Shown: one piece after another, positions 8,728-18,325 of the stretch
Position numbering within the stretch: the stretch's first letter is position 1
How the letters are laid out: each line of letters begins with the position of its first letter
Source: Candidatus Gastranaerophilales bacterium
Lineage (GTDB): Bacteria > Cyanobacteriota > Vampirovibrionia > Gastranaerophilales > Gastranaerophilaceae
DNA length: 64,000 bases
Direction of reading: 5' to 3'
Assembly (NCBI GenBank): GCA_944324175.1
Contig: CALUVH010000005.1
Coordinates: 22,881 to 86,880 of the forward strand
Notes under the pieces: generated by a model
Told to the model about the DNA's origin: nothing
What the model saw: the letters and a program-made list of their open reading frames with translations, nothing else
The model's database searches: none
Made by a program: the position numbers and the translations under genes

Positions 8728-10268
8728 ACAGAGAAATTCTTTATTTTAAGCACCACTATTTCTCCGGCTTTTAAATCAACTGCTATCTTACTATTGTAAC
8801 AAACAGGTTCCAATATTGCCTTTATTGGAATAAAGACAGCATCTTTCTGTAAACCGGGAACTCTAATTGTTGCCTTTACTGGTTTTTCAAAATCTAAATT
8901 TCCATATATAATAACAGTATCCTCTCCATCGGTTAAAGCATAAGCAAAAACCGGTGTACAATCAGATTTTAAAGGTATAAATTTTCCATCAGATAACATC
9001 TTTGAAATACTTGCACGAAAATTGTTTGCCACTATAAATTCCTGCAAAAGTTCTTCATTATCCCCCTGAGGTTTTCTTGAAAAATTAAAAATATCAATCT
9101 TTCCCCGATGTGCAAAATAATAATCATCATCCGTATACGTAATTAAAGCTTTTTGATTTGCCCAAGGATAGACATAATTATCACCACTTGCAAATCCATC
9201 TAAATAGTAAGCGTTAATAGGTAATGTTGTGTTTAACCAGATTATCATTGAGCTGTATGGTACACCTTTTACTAAAAGCGGGGATAATTCATCATGAGTT
9301 GCAAAGCTTCCTATAACGCTTTTAGGTTCATAAAATTTTGTTTTTAACCCCGTATTAAACATAATATGATTAATCAACTCTTGAGATGTACTCCATTCTT
9401 TCAAATTGAAAAAACTTCCATAATAACCATCAAAACCTGCTTGCAATAATTTGTCATAGGGTGTAAACACCCCACGTAAAGATACAGCATCATGCCAACT
9501 GTCAGAACTTTCAGCCAACCACAAAAATTGTGCATCCTTTTCTCTTGAATACGAAATTAAAGCACGCCAAAATTTTGCAGGCTTACAGTGAGCTACATCC
9601 GCACGTATTCCATCAACCCCCAATTCATCAATTGCTAAATCAACAAATTCTTTATATACACCAAATACATCAGTATTTATAATATCTTCATTACCTGCAT
9701 CTAATAATCTTACATCCATCCAATCTGCCGGTATCACAGGTGAATTATCGTTATCTTTGACAAAAAGTTCCGGTCGTTGCAAGTATAAATCATAAGCCCC
9801 ACAAGCAGGTAAATCAATAATTACCCTTATTCCTCTCTCATGAGCCTCATTAACAAATTTTTTCACTTGTTCATTTAGCTCCAATACACTTGTTTTATCC
9901 TTCAACTGTTCATTTATTTTATTAAATGATACTGCTGCATACAGTGAGCCGGCGGTTCCCAATGCCTTTGTCTTACCAGTTTGGGTAATAGGTAAAACAT
10001 GAATCATATTTACTCCCATTTTTTTTAGTTCATCAAGACGTTCAATAGCATTTATAAAACTTCCGCTTTCTTCCCCCAGTTCAAATTCGATAATACCATT
10101 GTTATTATTATCTTTAGCGTTAAAAGTCCTTATATTTATCTCATATATAATGGCGTTATTATTCAAAAACAACTTTCTTGCATCATTCACCCAATTCTCT
10201 TGAGCTTGAACATCACAAGTACCTAATAATAACAACAATAAAATAAATATTCGCAACATCTTTTTCAT
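8721..10268 (-). CDS. Secreted GH13 alpha-amylase-family glycoside hydrolase
   Basis: After a signal peptide (MKKMLRIFILLLLLLG...VQA) comes a TIM-barrel alpha-amylase domain. The motifs are GIRADVAHC (nucleophile Asp), FLWLAESSD (acid/base Glu) and ATHDELSP (transition-state His-Asp). The C-terminal ~90 residues look like the usual GH13 beta domain. The enzyme should hydrolyse or rearrange alpha-glucans in the periplasm or outside the cell; specificity is not readable. I chose ATG 10268 over the longer frame (10307) because AAGGA lies 8 nt upstream and the signal peptide then begins at residue 1. No sugar transporter is adjacent. Confidence 0.85.
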   Translation of the reverse strand: MKKMLRIFILLLLLLGTCDVQAQENWVNDARKLFLNNNAIIYEINIRTFNAKDNNNNGIIEFELGEESGSFINAIERLDELKKMGVNMIHVLPITQTGKTKALGTAGSLYAAVSFNKINEQLKDKTSVLELNEQVKKFVNEAHERGIRVIIDLPACGAYDLYLQRPELFVKDNDNSPVIPADWMDVRLLDAGNEDIINTDVFGVYKEFVDLAIDELGVDGIRADVAHCKPAKFWRALISYSREKDAQFLWLAESSDSWHDAVSLRGVFTPYDKLLQAGFDGYYGSFFNLKEWSTSQELINHIMFNTGLKTKFYEPKSVIGSFATHDELSPLLVKGVPYSSMIIWLNTTLPINAYYLDGFASGDNYVYPWANQKALITYTDDDYYFAHRGKIDIFNFSRKPQGDNEELLQEFIVANNFRASISKMLSDGKFIPLKSDCTPVFAYALTDGEDTVIIYGNLDFEKPVKATIRVPGLQKDAVFIPIKAILEPVCYNSKIAVDLKAGEIVVLKIKNFSVK

Positions 10269-10359
10269 CTCAACCATCCTTTTTATGAAAAATTTTAACA
10301 AATTCACTTTTAATTAGCAAGTTAAAAAATATTTCAAACTTTTTTATTATTTCAGTTTA

Positions 10360-10368
10360 TGCTATCAT
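10360..10368 (+). promoter_or_regulatory. Extended -10 promoter, predicted leaderless start
   Basis: TGCTATCAT ends 7 nt before the ATG at 10376. No ribosome site precedes the ATG, so transcription should begin at or next to the start codon. Confidence 0.5.
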
Positions 10369-10375
10369 GTAGACT

Positions 10376-12037
10376 ATGAAAAAATTTGATTTTCTAAATC
10401 AATTTAGGGATGCTGTATTTGTCGTAAATAATCATTTTGACATTATTTACAGAAACAATACTTTTTGCAAAATTTTTAAAAGTTTTGAAAGCATAAAAAA
10501 ACTATCCCATTCCATTAATTTTAATATTTGCCCACTAAACAGTGAAAATATTGAAACTTATTCACCAATATACCAAGCCATTACATCCCCTGAAAATTTT
10601 TTTGCATCGGTATCTTTCAATTTCGGAAATGGGCAGACAAATTACTATGAATTAACTGCTGTAAAAAAATCTCGTTATACAATAATATTTCTGACGGATG
10701 TGACTGCAACCATTGAAAGACAAAACTTTCAAAAGGATAACGATAAATTAAAAAAAGAATTTAAAACACTAACAGAAATCAATGAAGACCTTTTAAAAAT
10801 AAAACAAAAAGCTCAATCTCAAGCAATTAGAATTGCATTGATTAACAAGGTATCAAATACAATTAGAGAATCCATAGACATCTCAACTATTTTACAATCA
10901 ACGTTAAAAGAACTTTCCATAATGTTTGGGGCATATCGCTCATATTACGCAGCTTTCAAGGGGAATAAATTTTCTATTATAGAAGTATATGGCGAAAAAA
11001 TAACCGATAAATCCAATAATTCTTTTGAATTAGATAAATCAACTTTGACAGTTATTCAAAAAAAAGAAATATCCACATCTAACTGCATTAAAGAACACAT
11101 AAATGCTAAACCTTTTAAGCAGTCTGTACTTAGAATTATTGTACCAGTATATCATATGCAAAAACTCATGGGAATAATAGTTCTACTTAGCTACCAAAAA
11201 CGCGAACTAAATGAAGAATTAGAAATCCTTGAAGCCGTAGCAGCACAACTTTCAAATGCAATCACCAGAGCTGAACTATATAATAAAAACCTTCAAACTG
11301 TAAAAGAATTAAAAAACACTCTTAAAGAACTTAAAGATACCCAAATTCAACTCATTAATTCTGAAAAAATGGCTTCCCTCGGACAACTTGTGGCAGGAGT
11401 AGCCCACGAAATCAATACCCCGGTAGCTTCCATAAAATCAAATAACGCAATAGTTTCAAAGTTATTAGATCAAATTCCAAATAACGGATTAGCAGAAATG
11501 CTTAAAGAATTAAATGAAATTGATAAAGAGGCCATTCAAAGAATTAGTAATATTGTAGTATCTCTAAAAAAATTCGTAAGATTAGATGAAGCTGAAATTC
11601 AAGAAGCCGACATAAATAAAGAATTAGACTTAACTCTGGATTTGATTAGACACGAAACAAAAAACAGAATTGAAATTATAAAAGAATACGGCGAAATCCC
11701 TACTATCAAATGTTTCCCTAACATGCTTAATCAAGTCTTTACCAACATTTTAATTAATGCTTGCCAAGCTATCGAAGGGAAAGGTATAATCAAAATTTCC
11801 ACTGAATTTAAAAACCAAAACTTAATTATTAAAATTAAAGATAATGGAAAGGGAATACCTGAAAACCAGCTCAATAAGATATTTACAGCCGGATATACAA
11901 CAAAAGGTGTAGGTATCGGCACAGGGCTTGGACTTGCCATTTGTCGCAAAATTATTGATAAACATAACGGTGAAATTATTGTAAATAGTGAACTTGGCAA
12001 GGGTAGCGAATTTATTATTACTATCCATAGTAAGTAG
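10376..12037 (+). CDS. PAS-GAF sensor histidine kinase
   Basis: This 553-residue cytosolic kinase has no transmembrane segment. Residues ~1-110 look PAS-like, ~110-150 coiled-coil, and ~150-300 GAF-like. HisKA follows with GVAHEINTPVASIKS, placing the phosphoacceptor at His344. The HATPase domain has NILINACQAIEGKG, DNGKGIPE and GIGTGLGLAICRKI. Soluble sensing of a small molecule or redox state is likely but the ligand is unknown. No response regulator is adjacent. The ATG lacks a ribosome site and sits 7 nt after a -10 box. Confidence 0.88.
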   Translation: MKKFDFLNQFRDAVFVVNNHFDIIYRNNTFCKIFKSFESIKKLSHSINFNICPLNSENIETYSPIYQAITSPENFFASVSFNFGNGQTNYYELTAVKKSRYTIIFLTDVTATIERQNFQKDNDKLKKEFKTLTEINEDLLKIKQKAQSQAIRIALINKVSNTIRESIDISTILQSTLKELSIMFGAYRSYYAAFKGNKFSIIEVYGEKITDKSNNSFELDKSTLTVIQKKEISTSNCIKEHINAKPFKQSVLRIIVPVYHMQKLMGIIVLLSYQKRELNEELEILEAVAAQLSNAITRAELYNKNLQTVKELKNTLKELKDTQIQLINSEKMASLGQLVAGVAHEINTPVASIKSNNAIVSKLLDQIPNNGLAEMLKELNEIDKEAIQRISNIVVSLKKFVRLDEAEIQEADINKELDLTLDLIRHETKNRIEIIKEYGEIPTIKCFPNMLNQVFTNILINACQAIEGKGIIKISTEFKNQNLIIKIKDNGKGIPENQLNKIFTAGYTTKGVGIGTGLGLAICRKIIDKHNGEIIVNSELGKGSEFIITIHSK

Positions 12038-12357
12038 CATATATTAAGTTATGTTACACAATGCGTACTATTATTATTGAATGTTGCTTAAGTTTAAATA
12101 AACAATCAAGTTTTTTTTGCGAATAATCCATCTAGTGCAGGACAGAAGCAGAAAAATATGTTATATTTATTACATAAAGTGTTTAAATTACCCTTTTTAA
12201 TTTTGATTACATAAACGCTTTGGTAGAAATCAGTATAAAGAATGTAACAAAAAATTTATAAATATGTAGGTAAAAGGCAATAAATTATTCAAAATATTTT
12301 TATTAAATACGTAAGTGTTGTAGATAGAATATTTATTGTTAGTGTCGGAGGAAAGTA
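12038..12357. other. Intergenic region, 320 bp
   Basis: I see no ORF with gene-like features here. The region is AT-rich and presumably holds the promoter of the HEAT-repeat gene; the strong ribosome site GGAGGAAAG lies at its right end. No convincing terminator for the kinase is visible. Confidence 0.5.
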
Positions 12358-13215
12358 ATGACAATTAGTGTTAACAGCAAAAAGAAACAAGTTAAGAAAT
12401 CATTTGAAGAATTATTAGTAGATTTAAAAACGAGCAATTCAGAAAAAGTCAGATATAATGCCGCTCGAGTCTTAGGAGAAATGGGCGATTCTAAAGCTGT
12501 AGAACCTTTAATTGATGTTTTAAAACACGACAAAAACGGATCAGTAAGATTATATGCCGCAAGGGCACTAGGTGAATTGGGTGATTCAAAAGCAACAGTA
12601 CACTTGATTGAGTCATTAAGAGAAGATCGCAATGTTGACGTGAGAGTACGTGCAGCTCGCGCATTGGGTCGATTAGGTGGTGAAATTGTTGTAGAACCAT
12701 TAGTAGAAGCTTTGAACGACGAAAATCCTCAAGTGTGTATCACAGCAACAGACGCATTAATTGAAATTGGAGATGTTGCAACTGATGCCTTGATAGAGTC
12801 ATTGAATCATGAAAAAGTTAATGTTCGATGCGATGCAACAAGAGCATTGGGCGAAATTGGAAACAAAAAGGCAGTAGAAAAAGTCATCAACATGTTGTAT
12901 GACGAATGGGTTAACGTAAGAATATATGCCGTAACCTCTTTAGGCAAATTAAATGATACTAAAGCAGTACCGGCATTAATCGACGTTATGAAAAATCGTT
13001 CAGAAAACGAATTGGTAAGAGCAGGAGCTGCTGCAGCCTTAGGTGTACTTCGTGACCAAAGGGCGTTACTTCCGTTAAGAGAATTAATTATGGAAGCAGA
13101 AGAACTCGGTGAATTGGAAGATACAGCTTTGAAATCATTTAAAAAGATTATGGCTGCAAACTGGCAATCAATTCCCGGAGCCACAGCACAGAAAAAGCCT
13201 GCTACAACATTCTAA
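12358..13215 (+). CDS. HEAT-repeat (PBS lyase-like) protein
   Basis: This 285-residue protein consists of about seven tandem ~31-residue helical repeats built on variants of VRxxAARALGExGDxKAVEPLI. This is the PBS-lyase HEAT repeat seen in phycobilisome lyases and many bacterial scaffold proteins. No catalytic residues or signal peptide are visible. It is probably a cytosolic protein-protein interaction scaffold. The last ~15 residues (Gly/Ala/Thr/Lys) look disordered. It has a strong ribosome site and its own terminator, so it is a single-gene unit. The partner is unknown. Confidence 0.85.
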   Translation: MTISVNSKKKQVKKSFEELLVDLKTSNSEKVRYNAARVLGEMGDSKAVEPLIDVLKHDKNGSVRLYAARALGELGDSKATVHLIESLREDRNVDVRVRAARALGRLGGEIVVEPLVEALNDENPQVCITATDALIEIGDVATDALIESLNHEKVNVRCDATRALGEIGNKKAVEKVINMLYDEWVNVRIYAVTSLGKLNDTKAVPALIDVMKNRSENELVRAGAAAALGVLRDQRALLPLRELIMEAEELGELEDTALKSFKKIMAANWQSIPGATAQKKPATTF

Positions 13216-13238
13216 AATTTTATATACTTAGTACTCAT

Positions 13239-13268
13239 AAGTCGCTTAAAATTAAGCGACTTTTTTTG
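13239..13268 (+). terminator. Intrinsic terminator after the HEAT-repeat gene
   Basis: The stem AGTCGCTTAA / TTAAGCGACT is followed by seven T. Confidence 0.88.
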
Positions 13269-13287
13269 CTTAAAGCAAATAATTCTG

Positions 13288-13296
13288 TGGTATAAT
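13288..13296 (+). promoter_or_regulatory. Extended -10 promoter, predicted leaderless start
   Basis: TGGTATAAT ends 6 nt before the ATG at 13303. There is no ribosome site between them. Confidence 0.6.
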
Positions 13297-13302
13297 TGAA
13301 TT

Positions 13303-14211
13303 ATGAAAAGAATATTTTTATACCTATTATTCATAACACTATTAATTCAACCTGTAATGGCAGACGACATTACAGAAGATTTTCTGGACATCGCAGCAAA
13401 CTACTGTATTCAAGGGAATTATGATGAAGCAATTAATTATGTAAACAAGGCAATAGCACATGAGCCTAACAATCCGGATTTAGTCACAATAAAAAACGGT
13501 ATATACAGAATAAAATCCGTTGATGCAAAATCATACCTTACGAGTAAAAATCCAACAATTAAAACTGCTGAGGAATACAGAAAACATGGGAATAAAAGTG
13601 CAGAGTTTAATACTTTATCAAAAGGTGCAGATGAAAAAAATCCTTGGGCAACATATTACCTAGCAGAGTATTACAGACAGGATAAGCAATATAACACGGC
13701 ATTGAACTACTATGATAAAACTTTAGAACTAAAAGAAGGTTTTGCCCAATGTTATTTAGGTATAACCTTAACATTAATGGAAATGAAAAATTATGAAGCT
13801 GCACTTAACGCTATAGCTTACTATCTTGACAAATGTCCAAAAGCTGATCTTGGTTATGCACTGCGCGCAGAAATTAATTTGAATTTAAAAAATTACGTGG
13901 ATGCTCAAGCTGATATAATTACGGCACTATCAATTTCCGATGATATAGAATACAAATTATTGGAAGGCAAAATTTTATATTATAGAGGCGATTACAAATC
14001 AGCAAAGGATACATTAATATCTCTTACAAGTTGTATCAAAACAGCAGAATTATATAAGTATTTAGGTCTATGTGATTACAAATTGCAAGATTATAACAAT
14101 GCACTTTTAAATTTGAATACTTCAATCATACTATCTGATGAAGACAATGAAGTAAAAAACAAATACAATGAAGTAAAAAGCAAACTTACAAACGGAAATC
14201 AAAATGGCTAG
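13303..14211 (+). CDS. Exported TPR protein
   Basis: This is a 302-residue protein with a Sec signal peptide (MKRIFLYLLFITLLIQPVMA, cleavage near residue 20). Repeated tetratricopeptide units follow, for example NYDEAINYVNKAIAHEPNN and YNTALNYYDKTLELKEGFAQ. TPR arrays bind protein partners; here that would be in the periplasm. It is the first gene of a four-gene unit and overlaps the next by 8 bp, so the two are translationally coupled. The start is predicted leaderless. Confidence 0.85.
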   Translation: MKRIFLYLLFITLLIQPVMADDITEDFLDIAANYCIQGNYDEAINYVNKAIAHEPNNPDLVTIKNGIYRIKSVDAKSYLTSKNPTIKTAEEYRKHGNKSAEFNTLSKGADEKNPWATYYLAEYYRQDKQYNTALNYYDKTLELKEGFAQCYLGITLTLMEMKNYEAALNAIAYYLDKCPKADLGYALRAEINLNLKNYVDAQADIITALSISDDIEYKLLEGKILYYRGDYKSAKDTLISLTSCIKTAELYKYLGLCDYKLQDYNNALLNLNTSIILSDEDNEVKNKYNEVKSKLTNGNQNG

Positions 14212-15181
14212 AAGAAGATACGCAAAAAAAGAGAGTACAGCATCAAGGATTAAGAATTGGACGATATCAATAGTCTTGGCCATAATAATGTTTTGCGGAC
14301 TTCAGGGTTATAGCGCATCAAGCCTTAAATTTGCACAGGTAAGTGATGTACACTTTTCAACCAGAAGTGCAAACACAACGTATAAACTGACAGGAGAATC
14401 GCCCAAATTACTTGATGATGCAATCGCACAGATTAATGAAACGCCAAACGTAAACTTTGTTATGTTTACAGGTGATCAAATAGACAAATCCTATGAAAAA
14501 GAACTTTCAGCATTTTTGCCCCACGCAGAAAAGCTTATCTACCCTTGGTATGTAGTGTTCGGGAATCATGACACTTGTCTTGGCGGATATTTAACACCGC
14601 AAGTTTATTTAAGTATTGTACAAGCTCATAACAAAAACTTCAACTATACAACTCCATACTACTCTTTTACACCACAAAAGGGTTACAAAGTAATAGTGCT
14701 TGACACAATAATTCGCGACAGATTAACAACAAACGGTTGGATAGATGAAAGCCAAATTGAATGGCTTGATGAACAGATTAAAAATTCACCCAAAGATACC
14801 ATACTGATTTTCATGCATGTGCCACTCGTTGAACCATTTAACAGTCCTAATCACAGACTGTTGAATGCTGATCAGGTAGAATCGGTTTTAATGAAGTACA
14901 AAAACCCAATCGCCGTGTTTCAAGGGCATTACCACAGCTCAAAAATAACTCAAAAAGGTAACATATTATATGTAAGTACAACATCACTTGCAACATATCC
15001 AAATGCATTTAGAATTGTTAATGTAACCAACTACAAAAAGCGTGTAGTATTTGACATTCAAACTAAAGAGACACGTTTGACAAATCTGCAAAAATTAGCC
15101 AAAATAATGGTATTCGGCTCAAGCATATACACAGGTGAAGCAAAAGATCAAAACGGAATTTACGTAATTAAGAAAAAATAA
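14204..15181 (+). CDS. Membrane-anchored calcineurin-like metallophosphoesterase
   Basis: This 325-residue protein has an N-terminal hydrophobic segment (~18-38) after a basic start, so it is a signal anchor or signal peptide. The phosphoesterase motifs are DVHFS, GDQID, GNHD, MHVPL and GHYH, the two-metal site of the family. The substrate is unknown; relatives act on phosphoproteins, nucleotides or lipid phosphates. The basic N-terminus (MARRRYAKK) precedes the membrane segment, predicting an extracytoplasmic catalytic domain. It lies in an operon with two TPR proteins and a beta-lactamase-fold hydrolase. Confidence 0.85.
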   Translation: MARRRYAKKESTASRIKNWTISIVLAIIMFCGLQGYSASSLKFAQVSDVHFSTRSANTTYKLTGESPKLLDDAIAQINETPNVNFVMFTGDQIDKSYEKELSAFLPHAEKLIYPWYVVFGNHDTCLGGYLTPQVYLSIVQAHNKNFNYTTPYYSFTPQKGYKVIVLDTIIRDRLTTNGWIDESQIEWLDEQIKNSPKDTILIFMHVPLVEPFNSPNHRLLNADQVESVLMKYKNPIAVFQGHYHSSKITQKGNILYVSTTSLATYPNAFRIVNVTNYKKRVVFDIQTKETRLTNLQKLAKIMVFGSSIYTGEAKDQNGIYVIKKK

Positions 15182-15195
15182 CAGAGGTTTGAGAG

Positions 15196-16122
15196 ATGAG
15201 TGATTTTAAAATTAAATTCAGAGGTGTAAGAGGAAGTTACCCTATCGCAAATAAAGATTATCTGGAATATGGGGGAAATACTTCTTGCGTAGAGGTAAGA
15301 GTCAACGGACACTTAATCATACTTGATGCAGGTACAGGACTTATAGATATCGGAAATGAACTGATGGAAGAATATATTTCATCAGGAGCAACACCAGAAC
15401 AGCGCACTCCAATCAATGCAACCGTATTACTTTCACATATACACCAAGATCACATTCAAGGTTTTACATTTTTCAGACCACTACACATCCCGACAAGCAG
15501 AATTGACGTCTATGGAAATGTAAGTTATGAAGAAACCCTTTCTGATGAGCTTGCAAACCTATTATTCGGTAAATCATTTCCACTTGACCTTGGAGATATA
15601 GCTGGAAACTTAAACATAAATGATATAACAGACACAGACGGAATAATTTTGAGAGCAAATGAACCACCGATAATAAAAAGAATAGAAACAGATACAGACA
15701 AAATTCCTCAAGATGATGAAGTATTAATTACTTGTTACAGGTCATACGCACACCCTCAAGAAGGCGTAATTATATACAAAATTGCATACAAAGACAAAAC
15801 TCTAGTCTATGCAACAGATAAAGAAAGCTATCTTGGTGGAGATAAAAAACTTGCCAATTTTGCACGCGGGTGTAATCTAATAATCCATGACGCTCAATAC
15901 ACAACAGAAGATTATTTAAACCCGTTTGTACCAAAACAAGGCTATGGACACTCAACATTTGACATGGCAATTGAATGTCAAAAACAAGTAGGTGCGGAAA
16001 AACTTGTATTTTTCCATTTTGATCCGTCATATAATGACAAAAAATTAAACATCATTAAACAACATTACAGTGAACTTGAAAATGTTCAACTGGCTTATGA
16101 AGGATTGGAAATAGAATTGTAA
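15196..16122 (+). CDS. MBL-fold metallohydrolase
   Basis: This 308-residue cytosolic protein has the metallo-beta-lactamase signature SHIHQDHIQG (HxHxDH). Further metal ligands are expected in ATDKES, HDAQY and GYGHSTFD. The opening KFRGVRGSYPIA and GGNTSCVEV matches the PhnP/RNase Z-like branch that cleaves cyclic or phosphodiester substrates. The exact substrate is not readable. The ATG has the ribosome site GAGGTTTGAGAG and follows the phosphoesterase by 14 bp. Confidence 0.85.
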   Translation: MSDFKIKFRGVRGSYPIANKDYLEYGGNTSCVEVRVNGHLIILDAGTGLIDIGNELMEEYISSGATPEQRTPINATVLLSHIHQDHIQGFTFFRPLHIPTSRIDVYGNVSYEETLSDELANLLFGKSFPLDLGDIAGNLNINDITDTDGIILRANEPPIIKRIETDTDKIPQDDEVLITCYRSYAHPQEGVIIYKIAYKDKTLVYATDKESYLGGDKKLANFARGCNLIIHDAQYTTEDYLNPFVPKQGYGHSTFDMAIECQKQVGAEKLVFFHFDPSYNDKKLNIIKQHYSELENVQLAYEGLEIEL

Positions 16123-16135
16123 AATCTTACTGCTT

Positions 16136-16705
16136 ATGAAAAAGATTTCAATAATAGCATTAATTTTTATAAGTTTAGTATCAGCAGGGTATCGAAAACC
16201 TGATACATATGTTATTGACGCACACCAAAACGGCGCAAAACATAACGACTGGGGACTCAGATATCTTAATGAAAAATGCTATTATGCAGCAATACAAGAG
16301 TTCAAAATTGCAATAAGCCTAAATCCTGATACTCAAGCGACTTCAACGTATTACAACAACTTAGGTGAAACATATATGTTGATAGGCTACCCTGATTGGG
16401 CTCAGGACTGCTTTGAACGAGCGATAACGCAGTACAGCTTAAATTTCAAATACTATCAAAATCTAGCAAAATGTTTCAAAGCGCGTGGACTCGTACCAAT
16501 GAAAATAGGCGAGTACAGCAAGGAAGGTTCACCACTAAACAAGATAATGCTTGGGCTTTTGTATATAGAAAACGGCGATATACGCCGTGGAATAATAATA
16601 CTTGATGAATTTGCTATGTCAGAACCTGACTTAATTATTACAACTGCCGTAAAAGCCTATATTAAGCAAATGGTCGACCAAATTAACAGCACTCAAAATC
16701 TATAA
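16136..16705 (+). CDS. Small exported TPR protein
   Basis: This is a 189-residue protein with a short signal peptide (MKKISIIALIFISLVSAG) and two or three TPR units, such as YYAAIQEFKIAISLNPD and YPDWAQDCFERAI. It is the last gene of the four-gene unit that begins at 13303. The start has no clear ribosome site and lies 13 bp after the preceding stop. Function is unknown; the operon suggests it works with the larger TPR protein and the two hydrolases. Confidence 0.78.
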   Translation: MKKISIIALIFISLVSAGYRKPDTYVIDAHQNGAKHNDWGLRYLNEKCYYAAIQEFKIAISLNPDTQATSTYYNNLGETYMLIGYPDWAQDCFERAITQYSLNFKYYQNLAKCFKARGLVPMKIGEYSKEGSPLNKIMLGLLYIENGDIRRGIIILDEFAMSEPDLIITTAVKAYIKQMVDQINSTQNL

Positions 16706-16987
16706 AACATATAAATCATTATTTTCACAAATTTTGGTAATCTTTATATGTTTTGCCAACTCTTCAACAAAATCTCTTGTATTTGAATATCCAGAAAGTG
16801 TTTCTTGAGCATTCATACTTTTTAATGCTTCTTCTAATCGCCTTTCAAAAACTTGTGATGCTGTATTCCAAGTTTTCTCTTGGTGATTTTTTACAACTGC
16901 AGGAATCGTAAGTACTGCAACTATACCTATTATAACCAACGTTACAAGCACCTCCGCAAGTGTAAAAGCAGACATTTAATACCTCAT
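16700..16987 (-). pseudogene. Truncated type IV pilin-like gene
   Basis: From ATG 16975 a 91-residue protein reads MSAFTLAEVLVTLVIIGIVAVLTIP, the prepilin motif plus hydrophobic helix. It then follows the pilin body as far as KHIKITKICENNDL, where the 350-residue paralogues continue for another ~260 residues. An upstream in-frame ATG at 16987 has the stronger ribosome site (AGGAGG) but meets TAA at codon 4. The gene therefore has an early nonsense codon and lacks the 3' three quarters including the variable tail. It may still be translated from 16975. The stop overlaps the end of the converging TPR gene. Confidence 0.7.
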
Positions 16988-17041
16988 AATTACCTCCTAG
17001 TATAATTATTTTATTCATATATTTATCTATATAATTCTGTA

Positions 17042-17176
17042 TCAATACATTCATATGTCAATATTAATGTAACAAAATTAGAAATAGGTATGCAAAATTT
17101 TTCCATAGGTGAACTCATTGACATCGCTAATTATTTAAACATAGAACTTGAAGAGCTTTTAAAGCTTAAGCCATAA
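17042..17176 (+). pseudogene. Relic of an XRE-type helix-turn-helix regulator
   Basis: The frame reads ...YVNINVTKLEIGMQNFSIGE and then LIDIANYLNIELEELLKLKP before TAA. This matches the second half of an XRE/Cro HTH domain (recognition helix, LE.G..NFSIGTL..IA..L, ELL ending). There is no proper start and no first half; the frame closes at 17003-17005. The last 11 bp overlap the end of the CCA-adding enzyme gene. It is probably the remains of a transcription regulator. Confidence 0.6.
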
Positions 17177-18272
17177 AGTAATTTTTAACAAATTCAATTT
17201 CTTCTAACTGACTCATATTTGGCTTATTGAGTTTTACTTTTAAAAGTTCATCAAAACATATTGAATATTCTTTTGAAGGTGCAACCCCAAGTTTTTTCAG
17301 ATCATCCCCAGTGATAGATATTTTTACTTTTCGTAAATTATCAAGATAATGTCTGGCAATTTTTTCATCATATAACACAGCGTATAGCAAAATACTTTCA
17401 AGCTGAAGATTTTTAAAAGCCTTGTAAATTTCAAAATCATTTTTTAAAGTACAACTTGGAATATCATTTACAATTTTTTGTTCAACTTTAGTCAAAGGCA
17501 ATAAGGATAAATCCCCCAATGCACCAACGAAAACAATCCATTGGTTTTGAACAGGGTAGTCTAAAACAAGCTTTTCAATATTAACATCAGGTAATCTAAC
17601 ATCTTCAGGAGTCACGAGCTTATAAATTTTTTCACTGATAAATTTTTCATACGCCCACTGCAACCCGTGAGACATCAGTTTAGTACATCCAAAAGTTTCT
17701 ATTAACTCTTTTTTCACACGGGAATAACTCATGTCATAATTTATGTTGCTTAAGTACTCATCTTGCAAATGCTTACTATGTTCATCAAGCTCAAATCCAA
17801 ACCGCATTGCAAACTTCAACCCACGAATAATCCTAGTCGGATCATCAATAAAACTACCGTCGTGCAAAATACGTAAAATACCTTTTTTTAAATCATCAAC
17901 TCCGCCTGTAAAATCAATAATTTCACCACTAGATACAGACATTGCAAGTGAATTAATCGTAAAATCACGACGCATTACATCATCTTTTAACGAAACCCCC
18001 AGCTTATCAACTTGAGGCAAATGTCCTTTTTTATCATACCTCTCAGTCCTTGTTGACGCAAAATCAACCACCTTACCATCAACTAAAACCTTAATTGTAC
18101 CAAAATCAGGATTAACTTGGATTACCTCACCGAATTTTTTGCAGTAAGAAATAGCATCCCCAACATATGTTATATCAATATCAAAATTATCGCGGTGCAG
18201 CAAAAAATCTCTTACAATTCCACCGATATAATACAGTTTATTTGAAGTATCATTTATATTGATGATGTCCAT
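17166..18272 (-). CDS. cca: tRNA nucleotidyltransferase / poly(A) polymerase family (CCA-adding)
   Basis: This 368-residue class II nucleotidyltransferase has head-domain motifs GGIVRDFLL and DIDITYVG (metal-binding DxD). Next come RRDFTINSLAMS, DPTRIIRGLKFAMRFGFEL and a helical C-terminal body. The family adds or repairs the CCA end of tRNA; some members add only CC or A, and sequence alone does not settle which. The start is probably leaderless: TAATAT ends 6 nt upstream and no ribosome site is present. Confidence 0.88.
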   Translation of the reverse strand: MDIININDTSNKLYYIGGIVRDFLLHRDNFDIDITYVGDAISYCKKFGEVIQVNPDFGTIKVLVDGKVVDFASTRTERYDKKGHLPQVDKLGVSLKDDVMRRDFTINSLAMSVSSGEIIDFTGGVDDLKKGILRILHDGSFIDDPTRIIRGLKFAMRFGFELDEHSKHLQDEYLSNINYDMSYSRVKKELIETFGCTKLMSHGLQWAYEKFISEKIYKLVTPEDVRLPDVNIEKLVLDYPVQNQWIVFVGALGDLSLLPLTKVEQKIVNDIPSCTLKNDFEIYKAFKNLQLESILLYAVLYDEKIARHYLDNLRKVKISITGDDLKKLGVAPSKEYSICFDELLKVKLNKPNMSQLEEIEFVKNYFMA

Positions 18273-18278
18273 GCGAAC

Positions 18279-18284
18279 ATATTA
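18279..18284 (-). promoter_or_regulatory. -10 box, predicted leaderless start
   Basis: TAATAT on the minus strand ends 6 nt before the ATG of the CCA-adding enzyme gene. Confidence 0.45.
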
Positions 18285-18325
18285 GCGTAAAATAACAATA
18301 TAGACAAGTTTATAAAGGAGACTCC

